DNA from: Homalodisca vitripennis
Taxonomy: Eukaryota; Arthropoda; Insecta; Hemiptera; Cicadellidae
Direction: 5' to 3'
Length of the DNA: 64,000 nucleotides
NCBI RefSeq assembly: GCF_021130785.1
Contig: NC_060209.1
Span: 25,861,501-25,925,500 of the forward strand
Shown here: positions 24,415 to 36,700 of the stretch, piece by piece
How the letters are laid out: each line of letters opens with the position of its first letter
How positions within the stretch are numbered: position 1 is the first letter of the stretch
Notes under the pieces: model-generated
Database searches by the model: none
Seen by the model: the letters and a program-made list of their open reading frames with translations, nothing else
Told to the model about the DNA's origin: nothing
Program-made: the position numbers and the translations under genes

Positions 24415-24660
24415 TGTAGACTCTTGGAGCAATTGGAAATTCTTTAAATATTATTAAATATTAATAAAAACACTACTTTTCCAAATTGTTTATTATTTCG
24501 GGCGAGGCCTTTCAAAACCAAAGGTTTCATCTTCAGGCAACTCCACAAATAAATATTTACATATTGTTTGTTAAAATTAATATTAAATTAACATATGGTG
24601 TAAAATGTAAATACAAAAATTTTGGAAATATTTCAGCCAGTATGAACAAATTATATTTGA
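24415..24660 (-). repeat. PLE-2 3' tail / pseudo-LTR, outer copy
   Basis: Matches 27070-27324 closely. It ends at about 24415, exactly at the target duplication. The internal copy runs straight into the start of the ORF at the same point. Confidence 0.85.
24510..24536 (-). ncRNA. hammerhead-core-like hairpin of PLE-2
   Basis: Minus strand: CTGAAGA, TG, stem AAACC/GGTTT with loop TTT, T, GAAA, then GGCCTC. The arrangement matches PLE-1, but the stem II sequence is entirely different and still pairs, as expected of a conserved RNA fold. Stem I pairing is poor here. Confidence 0.4.
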
Positions 24661-27069
24661 CTAGAGTTTAATTTTTTGAATAAATTCAGAAGAAAGAAGA
24701 TTGGAATTTTCAATAGGGCCCTCTTCATTGTTCATGAGTTTTTCTTTACTTCTGTTTTATGTATAGTGTTTCCCAAGCATTCAAGTTCATTGGTTTTGTT
24801 ATTTCTTTTATTAATTTTAGATTTGTAATTGATGTTCTGTGTCCTGATTTCAATGCAGTGCTTGGCTACAGCAGATTTTGTCAACTCTTCCATATTTTGT
24901 GTGCGATAAATGCTCTTTTAAATCGTGTTTTTATTGTTCTTTTTGTTTGTCCAATATAAATTTTTGTCACAGTCATTGCATCCAATTTCATAAATTCCCG
25001 ATTTATTATCATTTGAAATTTTGTCCTTAGGGTTTCCTAAAATTTGGGATAATTTGTTGCTTGTTCTGTGAGTGACAGTTTTATTTGTATGCTTTTTAAA
25101 AGTTTTGCATATTTTGGTTTGAAAAAAGTGCTGTATGTTGTGCAAATAAATTCATGTTTTGTGTCTTCAGGTGGTCTTAATGTTGTCTTATCTTTTCTAC
25201 TTTTTCTTTTTAAAGCTTGTTTTTAGTATATTGTCAATGAGTTGTGTAGTGTAAACCATTGAACATAGCAATAGATTTGATGTAATTTAGTTCTTTCTTG
25301 TAGTTTTCTGTTGAAAGTGGTGTATTTAACAGTCTATAAATCATTGAATTAAATGTTGCTCTTTTTTGTGCAGAAGGATGGTTAGATTCATTGATGATGA
25401 ACCTATCTGTATGAGTTGGTTTTCTGTAGATATCGAATTCAAATTTTGTTTCATTTCTAATAACTAATACGTCTAAAAATGGGATACTATTGTTTTGTTC
25501 AATTTCATATGTAAATTTAATAGTAGGGTAAAACCGAATTTAGAGTTGTGATAAAATTCTTGTATGTTTTCATTTTTATTAAATATTGCAAAAATATCAT
25601 CGACGTATCTAATCCATTTTCTTGGGAAATATGTCATTTTAGATTTGGCTGTAGTTTCAAAATAGCTCATAAAAATATTGGCAATAAAACATGAGAGAGG
25701 ATTTCCCATAGCTGTTCCATCAATTTGGGTATATTAAAGATTCTCTATATTGGAATGTGCTCTGATTCATACATAAATTTATCATACGGGAATATTCATC
25801 AATTATTTCCTTTTGTAAAATTTTGAGAAGTTAACCAATCTGTAATTATTTTAATTGTGTCCTTAATAGGAACATTAGGAATAAAGCGATGTTACATCAA
25901 AAGAAACGAGATATTCATCTTCATATAGAACAATGTCTTTAATTGATTCTATAAAATCGTATCTGTTCTTGATGGAAAATGAAGGAAAACTTTCTAAAGT
26001 TTGAAGATTTTTCGACAACCATTGAGACATAAAATATGTTGGGGGAGTTTATACATGACACTATTGGTCGCATTCCATTCCCAGGTTTGTGTATTTTTGG
26101 GAGACAGTGTAATTTTGGAATGGTAGGAATTAGGAACTATGAGTTTTCTATATAATTGGTTGTTAATTAAATTTTTACAGTTTTTTAAGGTTTCTGATAC
26201 TGATTTAGTGTACTTTTGGATTGGATTTTTTTTGAAGGATATTATATTGTCCAGTGTTTAAAATTTGTTTAACTCTTTTATGATTATTCTTCTTTGTTCA
26301 TAATGACAATAGTATTACTTTTGTCAGCCTTCAAATAAAATACATTCTTCTGTTTAAGACGTTTTATTGTTCTATTGTATTTTGTGTTATGTAAATGTGA
26401 GGAACGTTTTTCTTTTAGATTCTTGGAAAAGGTAGAGTATATGTCGGATCTTATGGCAGTTTTTGTACTCTCAATCTAAAATATTGAATGTTACTTTCTA
26501 TATCAACAATTACATTTTTCACTGTCATTTCTACTTGTTAGGTTAAAATTTAAACCTTTGTTTAAAAGATTCATTTCCTCTTCGTTAAATGTTTCTGATG
26601 ACAAGTTACACACTAGTTGTTGGTTTTTGATAGGAAATTTGGTTTCTTGATGAAGAAAATGGCTCATTGGAATTTAGAAGTAATTTAAATTTGTTTTCTA
26701 ACTTTTCCTGTTTCTTTTTGTATTTAAAATCAATACTATCCAGCTTATTACAAATATTTTTCTTGAAAAAGTTCATGATAGATCGTTGATAAGTTTTTAC
26801 TTATGTCCAAATGTAGTTCTAAAGCTTGTAATGATAAAGTATCTTGTTTAGAGTAAAGATTTTTTATTTCCAGGTTAAGCCAATTCAATTTTGCATTATG
26901 TATAACTCTGTCAGTGGTTTTGTTTTTAATTGGAATGTTAATTTTAATAAACTTTGGGAAAAATCTTAAATTTCTTGCATTTTCTTAAAACATGGATATC
27001 TAATTCTAATAACCTTACTTTTTGTTTGTATTTGTGAAGTCTGTTCAGCTCACTGGGCTTGAGTGCCAT
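24661..27069 (-). pseudogene. PLE-2 full-length RT + GIY-YIG ORF, frameshifted
   Basis: About 803 codons. The start is the complement of 27067-27069 (MALKPSE, cf. MALKSAE in PLE-1) and the stop the complement of 24661-24663. Visible domains: N-terminal basic region; LPK(I)HKPGNGMRPIVS-like segment near 26060-26115; motif B MGNPLSCFIANIFM; catalytic YVDD (complement of 25596-25607); GIY-YIG with GIYEIGCNDC (about 24960-25005); and a C-terminal tail with NAWETLYIN and EEGPIENS. There are many frameshifts, more than in PLE-1 units of the same length, so part of the decay may be genuine. The PLE-1 and PLE-2 tails share the NLNAWE and GPI.NS strings. Confidence 0.9.
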
Positions 27070-27324
27070 GTTCATTGTAGACTCTTGGAGCAATTGGAAA
27101 ATTCTTTAAATATTATTAAATATTAATAAAAACACTACTTTTCCAAATTGTTTATTATTTCGGGCGAGGCCTTTCAAAACCAAAGGTTTTCATCTTCAGG
27201 CAACTCCCACAAATAAATATTTACATATTGTTTGTTAAAATTAATATTAAATTAACATATGGTGTAAAATGTAAATACAAAAATTTTGGAAATATTTCAG
27301 CCAGTATGAACAAATTATATTTGA
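27070..27324 (-). repeat. PLE-2 inner pseudo-LTR
   Basis: Second copy of the 24415-24660 tail, lying between the start of the full unit and the stop of the truncated unit. The two differ by a few 1-base indels and almost no substitutions. Confidence 0.85.
27172..27199 (-). ncRNA. hammerhead-core-like hairpin of PLE-2, inner copy
   Basis: Same as 24510-24536 with one extra T in the stem II strand (GGTTTT on the plus strand). Confidence 0.35.
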
Positions 27325-27702
27325 CTAGAGTTTTAATTTTTGAATAAATTCAGAAGAAAGAAGATTGGAATTTTCAATAGGGCCCTCTTCATTGTTCATG
27401 AGTTTTTCTTTACTTCTGTTTATGTATAGTGTTTCCCAAGCATTCAAGTTCATTGGTTTTGTTATTTCTTTTATTAATTTTAGATTTGTAATTGATGTTC
27501 TGTGTCCTGATTCAATGCAGTGCTTGGCTACAGCAGATTTGTCAACTCTTCCATATTTTGTGTGCGATAAATGCTCTTTAAATCGTGTTTTTATTGTTCT
27601 TTTTGTTTGTCCAATATAAATTTTGTCACAGTCATTGCATCCAATTTCATAAATTCCCGATTTATTATCATTTGAAATTTTGTCCTTAGGGTTTCCTAAA
27701 AG
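27325..27702 (-). pseudogene. PLE-2 5'-truncated unit, GIY-YIG C-terminal part
   Basis: About 125 codons of the endonuclease and tail, with the stop at the complement of 27325-27327. Nearly identical to 24661-25035. It ends abruptly at the junction with the inverted fragment. The plus-strand ORF at 27365-27619 is a shadow. Confidence 0.85.
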
Positions 27703-27773
27703 TGGTTTTGAAAGGCCTCGCCCGAAATAATAAACAATTTGGAAAAGTAGTGTTTTTATTAATATTTAATAAT
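27703..27773 (+). repeat. PLE-2 inverted 5'-truncated pseudo-LTR fragment
   Basis: Begins in the 3' strand of stem II (GGTTTTGAAAGGCCTCGCC) and runs to TTTAATAAT, in inverted orientation to the rest of PLE-2. The end is followed at once by the right target duplication. Confidence 0.85.
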
Positions 27774-27785
27774 ATTAAAAATAAT
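27774..27785 (+). repeat. right 12-bp target-site duplication of PLE-2
   Basis: ATTAAAAATAAT, identical to 24403-24414. The first ATT also fits the element end, so the true duplication could be 9-12 bp. Confidence 0.7.
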
Positions 27786-28490
27786 GTTTTATAACTTCCC
27801 TTCTGATATCCAAAGGAAGTCTGACACCTAGGTACCGACGATACGTATCAAAACTTAGTCTTTAATTGATATTTATTATTTACTGATACGTATCTAATCT
27901 TTATTTATTTACTTTCAATTGAATTTTATCAGTTATTAGTTTTACGGTGTCACTTTAAAATGGCGTTTTATAAACGATGCCTTGAAACAATTATTGTAAA
28001 TTTTTTCCTGCATTAATGAATGAATTACTGTTACTAATCCATTTAACACAATTGTAAATTATTTTGTTGTATTCCAATATATGATTATTTTACTATACAA
28101 AATATTATATATTGTTATAATTATCGATATACAGAATTATCTCGTGATCCAACGCGTATCGAGTCAACGAACCAATATCAGTAATTATTATAAATTCCTA
28201 TTATCCTTTAATTTCCTATTTGTTCCTTGAGATATCAGATGAAATCTTAGGAAAATATCAGTCAGAATATGTGTAGAGAATCTACTGTATGTGGTCTTGT
28301 TATCGTCAAAGAACAACCGAATATTTCAAGGATTAAATATTGCCAATAACCCAGTGACCATAAGCTACTGAGATCCAGGAAATTGTGACTATTCCAAGAT
28401 TTACTAAACATAGTATTTTGTTACTCCTTATCGTGATAGATTGGCTTCTTAATAGGGTACATAAAAGTGAGGTCAAATTATCATAAGAGA
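27786..28490. other. AT-rich non-coding
   Basis: No gene or repeat recognised. Confidence 0.5.
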
Positions 28491-28494
28491 GAGA

Positions 28495-28610
28495 GAAAGA
28501 AGACGATTTATGACTTATTTAGCGGACGACTATAGCTCTCCCTAGCGAGCTATTTACTAACTGCTGACGTCTTGCCAGATTGCTTGTTTTTACGAACACT
28601 TTATATTATT
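28495..28610 (-). repeat. single dispersed copy of the 121-bp repeat (R4)
   Basis: On the minus strand, CTGGCAAGACGTCAGCAGTT, a GCTCGCTAGGGAG block and a segment reading GCTAAATAAGTCATAAATCG align to the last unit of the tandem array at 44760-44840. It is one unit, 16 kb away and inverted. Confidence 0.7.
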
Positions 28611-29065
28611 GTATCTCTTTGGCTCAGCAGTTGTAACTCATCTTATTGATTTCAATTTGTTTGCAATTTCGTATATTTACACTCTAGAGCTATTTACATC
28701 AAACCCAAACGTAGACATAAATACAATGAATAAAATTCAACAAATCGTTTGAATATTTAAATTTGGCTCAAAAAGCTTCTTTTACGAAAATATACATCCA
28801 TGCTTACGGAGATGTGTGTGTGTTCCTGTCTAGAGACTAAGCTATTATTGAGTATTAAATACAATAAAACAGGGTCTCCAAATACACAATAATATGGATA
28901 GTTTGGATGTACTGAATAACTTTAATACACAATATTCAATGTCACATTATTATTTCAAAATCACAGTTCAGTGATGACACAGAGGTTATGTATTGATATA
29001 GACAGCGCTCGCGTTTACAGGGAATCACTCTCATCGTGTTATGTTTTCTCCATTGTATGCTTGAT
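28611..29065. other. AT-rich non-coding
   Basis: Nothing recognised. Confidence 0.5.
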
Positions 29066-29135
29066 GAAAGTCACCAGGTTTTAATATAAAAGATATTTTT
29101 ATTCCTTCCACATTGTTAATTTATTTTAAAAGTGC

Positions 29136-29159
29136 TTTCGCCGGTTAAGGCATCATCAG
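29136..29159 (-). ncRNA. hammerhead-core-like hairpin of PLE-3
   Basis: Minus strand CTGATGA, T, stem GCC/GGC with loop TTAACC, GAAA. CTGATGA is the commonest natural form of the hammerhead core. As in PLE-1 and PLE-2, one unpaired base separates the core from stem II. Confidence 0.45.
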
Positions 29160-29268
29160 TTGTTGTTTACAGAAAAACATAAGTATAAATTAAAAAAAAT
29201 ATGATAAAATAGTTGGAATAAAATTTAAAACTAATTTTAATGACCAAAACTAATAAACTATAAAAGTA

Positions 29269-29540
29269 TCATGTAGAAAAATATGGTTTGAAATTCATAA
29301 TTTTTGAATGAATTTCTTCTTTTACTAATGGTAAAAAAATATCACTGAAATTTACAGAAGGTTCGGAAATAACATTTACCTTTTAATACCGTTTTACATG
29401 CATTTTCAGTTTTGTTTCTGTTAGTCCAGGAAGATTCTTTAACAACTGCACTTGATGATTCGAAATATTTATATGGTGATTTTCCTTTACAGCATGTCCA
29501 ACTAATTTAGACTTTCAAAGTTTTCTTTTTTATAATTTAA
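29269..29540 (-). pseudogene. PLE-3 GIY-YIG endonuclease C-terminal remnant
   Basis: Minus strand reads SKLVGHAVKENHHINISNHQ (about 29480-29515), then LLKNLPGLTETKLKMHVKRY, a stop at the complement of 29393-29395, then KVNVISEPSVNFSDIFLPLV to a second stop at the complement of 29269-29271. The GHAVKENHH part fits the VAxHxxxxxH segment at the end of PLE GIY-YIG domains, and the tail has the length and place of PLE C-termini. A frameshift or extra base lies near 29515. The upstream RT is absent. Confidence 0.65.
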
Positions 29541-29545
29541 ATATG

Positions 29546-29929
29546 TTATTCTGTCTCGTTCTCTTGATTCACGGCTGTTCTGATCCACCGGGCACTGATC
29601 ATGAAGATCATCCTTTTGATCACATTTACCTAACTTCACGTAATACGAATAATTGCAGGATTCATAGTAAACATTGTAACTAATGGTATTGGTTTCATAA
29701 CATCACCTTTGTAAATAATGACATAGGCTTATTGCAAAATTCTAAATTTAATATTACTAACTGTTCAGCTTTAATTATTTCACACAGAGTTTAGGGTAAA
29801 ATGAACAACTGTTTTGATTAAGAAACAGATAGTTTTTGTTGAGGATGGCGTAGTGTAAACATTATAAACACCGTGTGGTTAATTGGTTAAACAGATACAC
29901 AATCGTGTGAAATTACTTAAAATGTTGTA
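29546..29929. other. non-coding between PLE-3 and R3
   Basis: Nothing recognised with confidence. PLE-3 may extend slightly further into it. Confidence 0.4.
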
Positions 29930-30347
29930 TCATCTCTGATAAAATATTACAGTCAGCCATGGTTCCATCTATATTAATGGAATGTAATCTGGATTAAAGC
30001 TAAAACGCAGTTCACCAATGTATAGCTTCTGACTGAATATTTATGTGCTCGTCATTTCCATATGTTTAATTATAATAGACAAACGTTAAATTGGTTATAT
30101 ACTCTAGTTTAAACACCATTACAAAACCGTATTAATGGAGTCTTTTACAAATTGCGAATTTATTTAAATTTTACTCCATGAAATAATCTTAGTTTCTCTC
30201 AACGTCAACTAAAAGAATCATAACCAGTTTGTGAGCTTATAGTATGCAAATTTGCTCTCGCCCTCTAGACTAATAGGCTAATTCTTTCTCATGGTATCTA
30301 GCAGACAGGCTTCGCAATTTCCCAAGCCCTTCTACTGATAAGGGACA
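29930..30347 (-). repeat. dispersed repeat R3, copy 2
   Basis: Reverse complement aligns to 21455-21880 over about 400 bp with moderate divergence. No coding capacity. Confidence 0.75.
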
Positions 30348-31194
30348 GTTCCTATCCTTTGTTTGAAGGATTTAAAGAAGTTCGGCCTATTCGTCAACTT
30401 TATACTTACAACGTTTTAAGGTTATTATTTTTAAGGAGTCGAAATACAGGTACTTCAAATTTGCTTTATGCAAAAAGAAGCACAAACGATAGAATATTTA
30501 GAACTACTAAAGTAAAAAAAATCTTTAAGCAACATTTCATATACAGTTATACTATATGTTTTAATAAACTCCAGATTAATATAAAGGAATTAAGAATTTT
30601 TTTAAATGTCTGTTTTTGTAAACGTAATAATTTTTCTTTAAATTATTTGGGCGATTTTAAATATCAACAAACATTTAGAGGAATACATTTTTTAGTATAA
30701 ATTTGGCGTATTTTTGTACATTTTTGTTTTTACACCAATAGCATAATGTTTTCCTGGACAAAAGTTTATCTTTTTATTTATCGATATTCTATATTTAATG
30801 TTTTACTATCGTTTTTTTAGTTATTATATTATTTATACTTCATAACATTGTTTTATATGATATTATATTTGATTATTTTTTTATTTATGCTATATTTTTA
30901 TGTTTATCTTTTGAGTTTAAAAAACAAATTGTACAAATCTGTATATTTTAGTTTTTGCGTATATTGTAAATAATTTGTAGAAGAAATTAGTTTCAATTTA
31001 GTAAATTTATTTATTTGTTGTATTTTTACTATACTGCTTACATAAGATTTTTTGTATTATACAATCATCACAGTGCGCGGTTTACTTGTAAATATCTGTA
31101 GCCCTGAACTCAGGCAATAAATCTTTAGTTTTATTAATTAATACTGGCCAACATACTTTTAAACATGGCCAGTTATTTTCTTACTTTTTTCATT
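30348..31194. other. very AT-rich non-coding
   Basis: Long T-rich stretches. The 113-codon ORF at 30359-30700 has low-complexity composition and no motif, and I do not regard it as a gene. Confidence 0.45.
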
Positions 31195-31275
31195 TGTTGT
31201 ATATGTGTATGTATATGTGTGTGGGCGTGCGTGGGTGCGTGTGTGCGGATGTGTGTGTGGGTGTTTGTGGGTGTT
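31195..31275. repeat. degenerate (GT)n repeat
   Basis: Imperfect GT/GTGG-rich run. The overlapping ORFs on both strands (31190-31454) are artefacts of it. Confidence 0.85.
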
Positions 31276-31289
31276 TTAAGGCTAGAAAT

Positions 31290-31580
31290 AAATCATTATT
31301 CATTACTGTGTACGGTGAAGTGTTGAAGAGCATCAAGGTAAACCATTTTATTCTGATATTAAACGTCGACTTCATCTTGCCTCTTTATAACGGTACTTCT
31401 AATCTGCGCGAGCGTTATACTACTAAGCTTATACTCCATAAAAACTGCATTTGAGATTGCAATAACGTATCCAGGTTAATGATAGTTTTCACTATACTTG
31501 TTTTATACTTAGCCAAGATGATGAAGTCTGAAGTGAAATAAACATAATTTCATTAGATGTAGTTAGCATTCCTAACTAGC
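31290..31580 (+). repeat. dispersed repeat R1, copy 2
   Basis: GCATCAAGGTAAACCATTTT, ATTAAACGTCGACTTCAT and TTTATAACGGTACTTCTAA match 13380-13455. The downstream part (TGATAGTTTTCACTA) also follows copy 1. Confidence 0.72.
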
Positions 31581-33409
31581 ATTTTAAAAGTTAACTCTTT
31601 GTGTTTTCACATCGATATAAATATAAATACATGTATTTTAATTAAAATACTAAAGAATAACATCTGTCCTGAGTAACATTTATAAAATGCTATGGCTTTT
31701 TTTGAAATACGTGGTATAATAAATTCTTGTGTTGCATCTAAAACGTTGATATGTTTCTGCGTAGATATATACATATATTGCAAGTATATTAAGTACCTTT
31801 AAATTTGTACAGAATGTTCCTAAACCACTTTCCCACATGGTTACTCAATAAAATAAGAAGAGAAGTTCTTTGAAACATATTTACGAAAATGCTCCCGTTT
31901 ATAATTCTCAGTTATTGTAGACATATTTCTCAGTTAAGTTCAGGAATTATTTATATTTATAAACTTGTAGCATTGTGATAATTTAGCGCAACAACTTCTT
32001 ACGCCATACGAGGAAGCTGATATATTAGACTTTGACTGAATTTCTAGTATAAGTAATTTAAAAATACGTACAATTTGTCATAAAATCCAAAATTTAAAGC
32101 AGAAACAACTTTAACCGACCCAATTCCAGGACCAGAGAGAGTATTTAGTATTTCAGCTTATGAAAATCAATATTTTTACGGTATATATCAGCCGATAGTT
32201 TGGAGATGTATAAGTAGATACGATAGTTGAGTGAGTATGCAAGTACTAAATAAGTATGTAAGATAATTTTCATAATTATTAAGTACCGTTTTCGGGCAAT
32301 TGGCCTACTGAAAAGGATCATCTTAAGAGAAGTTTCCAATCAAAAATTAAAAAAATAGGAACAAGTTAATTGATGGATGAAATTGTTTTTAAAAAGCAAC
32401 TATAAAATGTTAGTTACAAGATTCTGATATTTTCAAACATGTTGCTGACGTACATGAAGATGCCGAGAGTCAAAGTTCAAAGAGCCAAATGCAGATGTTG
32501 ACAAATTTGTTAAAAACGAAGACATAGTGCATCAAAGTTCCAAGGTTATGAAGTTATTTTCATATAATACAACATCAGACAAGTTGATCCATACGAAGGA
32601 GGTGAGCATTGAACGCTTGGAATTTATCGTGCTCAGGGTCCCTGAGGAGACAATTATATATCCCTCTATGGCCGATAAACCAAGTTAAATACTTTCAGGA
32701 AGCCTGCTATTGATCCTGCAGAAAAATATAAAGATAAATGTAGCATTACAGTCAATCTACTACGATAACACTGAAATAAAAATTATCTTGCTCCATCAAA
32801 GTTTTTTTAGAGCACGTATTAAGAAGATATAATAAAATGTTCGTTATTTCTCTCGAGGAAGATGCCATGCGTGCTAGTTCCGGTTTCTAAATTTAAATTG
32901 AAAAGATTCAAAAACTAAAAAGTTTGAAATGTTTATTTAGAAACCAATTTTAGTATTTGAGAAGTATTTGGTTAGTTAATAAATCTAGCCATCATTCTTT
33001 TAAGTGAAACCTTTTAATCATTAGGAAAATAACTAAACATAACTAAAACAAAAGTAATTGTTTATGTAAAGTTTGCAAATGAAGAAATTTTTCTGATTGG
33101 GATCTATAATTATAGGCTATATTCAACAGATTTCATAACGGTGAGAAATTTAACTCTTTACGTGGAAATTTTGTTTACGTTATTTTTAAAATTCTGTGTA
33201 AATTTTATGGAAAATCTAAATTCCTCACTTAAATAAATATAATCAAAGTCTATATTAAAGACTTATGTGTGGAATTTTTAAGCAAACTTTCAAACATTAA
33301 ATAGTGTCGCATGTATTTTATAACGTTCCAAATATAAATTACATGCAAATTGTTTATTCCAAAATAAGTATCCCATCTGTCACCTACCCTAAGAGAAAGG
33401 TGAACTGGA
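31581..33409. other. AT-rich non-coding
   Basis: No gene recognised. The 64-codon minus ORF at 32145-32339 has no motif. Confidence 0.45.
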
Positions 33410-33770
33410 TGTAAACTCAACATTTACATTGAATCAACAATTCCCACCATAGCGTATCTATGTTTAGAAAACATGGTTGCTCCGCCGGGCTTGGAGATCG
33501 TATCAGAAACATCGTAGTGCATCCAATCGTACATCTGATGAGATAATGAGAATACCTTTTCACGTAGATTGCACTATATTTTGTAGTCTAGGTGTCTCTT
33601 GTGTCAAAACGATGTAAAGAGTTCATTTTGAGCTTTTTCGTCACCTATTTTTTTGTATCTCTTCAGACGTACGTGACTACAGATTCCAGAAGTCAAGTCT
33701 GTGATAGCGTTTTATTCCAGATGTTGCACTGAGAGGAAGGTAAACTGGAGATAAACTGCATTATTATGAT
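33395..33770 (+). repeat. dispersed repeat R2, copy 2
   Basis: Aligns with 11690-12010. The end motif GAAAGGTGAACTGG (about 33395) recurs as GGAAGGTAAACTGG (about 33734) in the same orientation. This copy may therefore be one full unit plus the end of a neighbouring unit, i.e. a tandem remnant. Confidence 0.65.
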
Positions 33771-36700
33771 TAATAACTGGAGCTGCAACATTAAATGCTG
33801 ATATAAAAGTGTTTACGAGATGAATTAGTTGGAAAACCTCACTTTTTCTTATTACTGAAAGAAAATTTTTCCATTCCTGGTTTATTTTCTATGTCATTAA
33901 ACATCTTGTATAATCTTTGCTATCACGTATTATTTCTTTTAAAATTATTTTCATTTAAGCGTTATTTAATTTAATAGCTTTTATACATTTAATTCTTCCT
34001 GTAAAATCTTTATTTTGTGAATCACAAACTCTCCAACTATTAAACAATTCTTTCGGTACTGATAGTTTTTAAATGTGGTTTGCTTGCTTAATAATCCTAT
34101 TCTGCATTTGCACAGAACCGCAGTTAGGACATTCGTTAAATATCATTATACCTTAAGAACAAACCAATTCATCTGCTCGCAAAAAATATGTTGTAGCAAT
34201 ACCTGAGGATTCTGTGACATTTTTAACAAATGAGATTTCCAGTGCTATTGCTAATGATTAAGTTCTTGTAACTAAGCACACATTCAGCGGTTTTGCCTTC
34301 AATTTTGAAAGCGCGAAAAACTGCTTTTTTGATCAGCTTGAGTGGTGTTCTTTGTTTGGGTCGGTCAAAAACAGACTCCTAATATGCCTGGAAGATGCTT
34401 TATAGCAGTTCTTTAGCAGTTATGTGTTTAATTTCATATGTTGCTAGATTATTCCTGATACTTTACATAACGCGTAGAGTATAGTAAAAAAATTTTTTCA
34501 GTACCATCAATTACAATGTCCTCTATGTTTTTCAGTTCACTCTTATGCTTAACTTTGTCCTTAAATAGTATAACAACTTATTAGTACAGCAAAACTTTAA
34601 TCCTTAGCTAATTAATAAGGTAAGACTGAAAATGCCCTAGCCCGCTAAGAGATGAACAAACAATGCCAATTGCTGCCTACCTGTGTAGCTGGCAAACTGG
34701 CTGGTGGTGCAATAGGAGCAGTAGTGTAAATTAAAATCCTGTACCGTTGAAAATTAAATGAAATGAAAGAATCTTAAAAGTCCGTCTGTAAGATAGTAAA
34801 GTATGCACTTTTCTAGTCTATAAAATAAATTGTTCAGATAACTTTTTTTTTGCATAAACTTGGTTAACGTTCAACCGTAGACATGAAGCTTCATGCAAAC
34901 TTTCAAGTCTATAGATCCAATAATTTTTTAAGAAATCGTATGGAAAAAATTGCAAAGAGAAAAATTGTGCTCCCACGAACTAACGCGACTGATCATTTCT
35001 TTCTCTCTTCAGGAAAATTTCTCCAACCGATCTCATAGAAACCAAATTGTGTGTTGTACAATTAAAATTAAATTATGTTAAAGATGATATCATATATGAT
35101 AGTGTAATGAATGCTTTATTTAAATAATAGTTCTTATTTAATATCTTAAATGAAATATACTTTGTATTCTTTAATAAGATAAGACTCGATAATATGTTCC
35201 ATTTTGTTGCATATTTTTACTATAACTATTATCGCTGATTAAAATTAAAGCTAAATTACGTACATCATAAGTTTTTTGGTACAAAACAAACTCAATAATG
35301 TTCGCTTGAAACATACTGGTAGTTTCGATTGTTAAAGAACCATTACAGAGTTCCATCAAAAGGAAATAATCCCAGTTGAAGTGGACGGCATTATTGTATG
35401 ACAATATTGACGAGTAGCAAGTCATTCAGAGAGTCAGCTGATAGATTTGTAACAGCTGACGGTATATCATTATGTCAGTCACCATAATTTACAGATATAA
35501 TGTTATAGTTATAAATGGTTTGTCAACCGTCATACAAAGAGCATGTGTTGTAGCCAATCGTTATTTGGCAGGATCCTACATTTATAAATATTTAACTAAC
35601 AGGAAATTGTTGTATTCTTGAAATGCACTGAATATGTGGTAAGTTGGTCTAAAATTATAGTTTTCTCACTTTTGGGCATAATTTGTTTACAAAATCAGAC
35701 AACTGAAATTGTTCTCACGGCAGTACTTACAGAATATTTATGCAAATAACTCACCGAAAAATAGCATTAACATATCTAAAACTTTTTTTATAAATTACCT
35801 TGTAAAGGTTGTTCAAAATACTTGTAGGTTAGACCGTTAAATCCCTTACATAAAAGAATGAATAACCATCGGGCTTCTTCCATTCGGCAAGCTGATAAAT
35901 TAGTTTCCTAACATGCATTGACCCTAAAACAAATTTTAATAAACATTTTTTCTAGGTATTTTAATTTTATTATGTACCAGAAGGTTCCTTCAAACTTAAA
36001 ATAGATAATTTCGTAAAATCACACCTTAATTGTGTTAAACTCAATACTACAGTTTGAACTAAATATGCAATAGTTTTTGTGGACGTTTATATTCAATATT
36101 GCAGACATTATATATGACTCAACTTTATTTTGGTTATAATATTTTATAAGTGGTTTACTTTAATAATTTTACAACACTTTACATCTTTTTACATTTTTTT
36201 TAAAAGAGAAGCAGTCGAAATATTTAGTCCAATCACTCCCAGGCCAAATATCCAGAAGCGCGAAATTTGGTAACTTAATTACATCCATTATGTATTCACC
36301 GCAAGAATACGGGTTTTGCCCTCTGACCTTAAGAGTCTAACCCAACAGTCCTTAAACAAATTTAATGAAAATGAGTGTGAATACTTCTTATGCTAATATT
36401 TACTAAACCATTCACAACATCTACAACTTTCAAAATTGTATCTTTGTTTATTTTTCCAAATAATTTCATGAATTATTTTACTATATATTTATTGTAATTT
36501 TATGAGTAATTTTACCTCGTACACATTTTATATTCAGCTTAAATCAACAAATAGTTTATAGGTTAACTTTTGTAAGTGATTGGAACGTAGAGAGTACACT
36601 GTAAGTTGATACTGGAAAATTATTTCCTTGTTGTAATCAAAGGTGGACACCAAGTTCAGATAACTGTTATTTGATTTATTAATGTATTCTGTTAAAGGTT

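Larger units (their letters stand above)
24415..27773 (-). mobile_element. Penelope-like composite insertion PLE-2
   Basis: A second PLE family with the same layout as the 1-10194 array. It has one full minus-strand unit (24415-27069) and a second minus unit joined upstream but truncated at about 27702 inside its endonuclease. There it meets an inverted, 5'-truncated plus fragment (27703-27773) that begins inside the hairpin. A 12-bp direct repeat flanks the whole structure, so tandem and inverted pieces probably entered in one event. The proteins share RT and GIY-YIG motifs with PLE-1 but are clearly diverged. Confidence 0.9.
29066..29545 (-). mobile_element. Penelope-like element PLE-3, 3' fragment
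   Basis: A third PLE lineage, represented only by its 3' end: about 270 bp of endonuclease C-terminus followed by a non-coding tail with a CTGATGA...GAAA hairpin at 29136-29159. It is unrelated at nucleotide level to PLE-1 and PLE-2. No second copy or target duplication was identified. Confidence 0.7.

Noticed and set aside
34320..34560. Minus-strand EDIVIDGTE string resembling IS5-like DDE transposases
   Set aside because: The downstream sequence does not continue with the expected YSGKK-type motif in any frame, so the match is too short to support.
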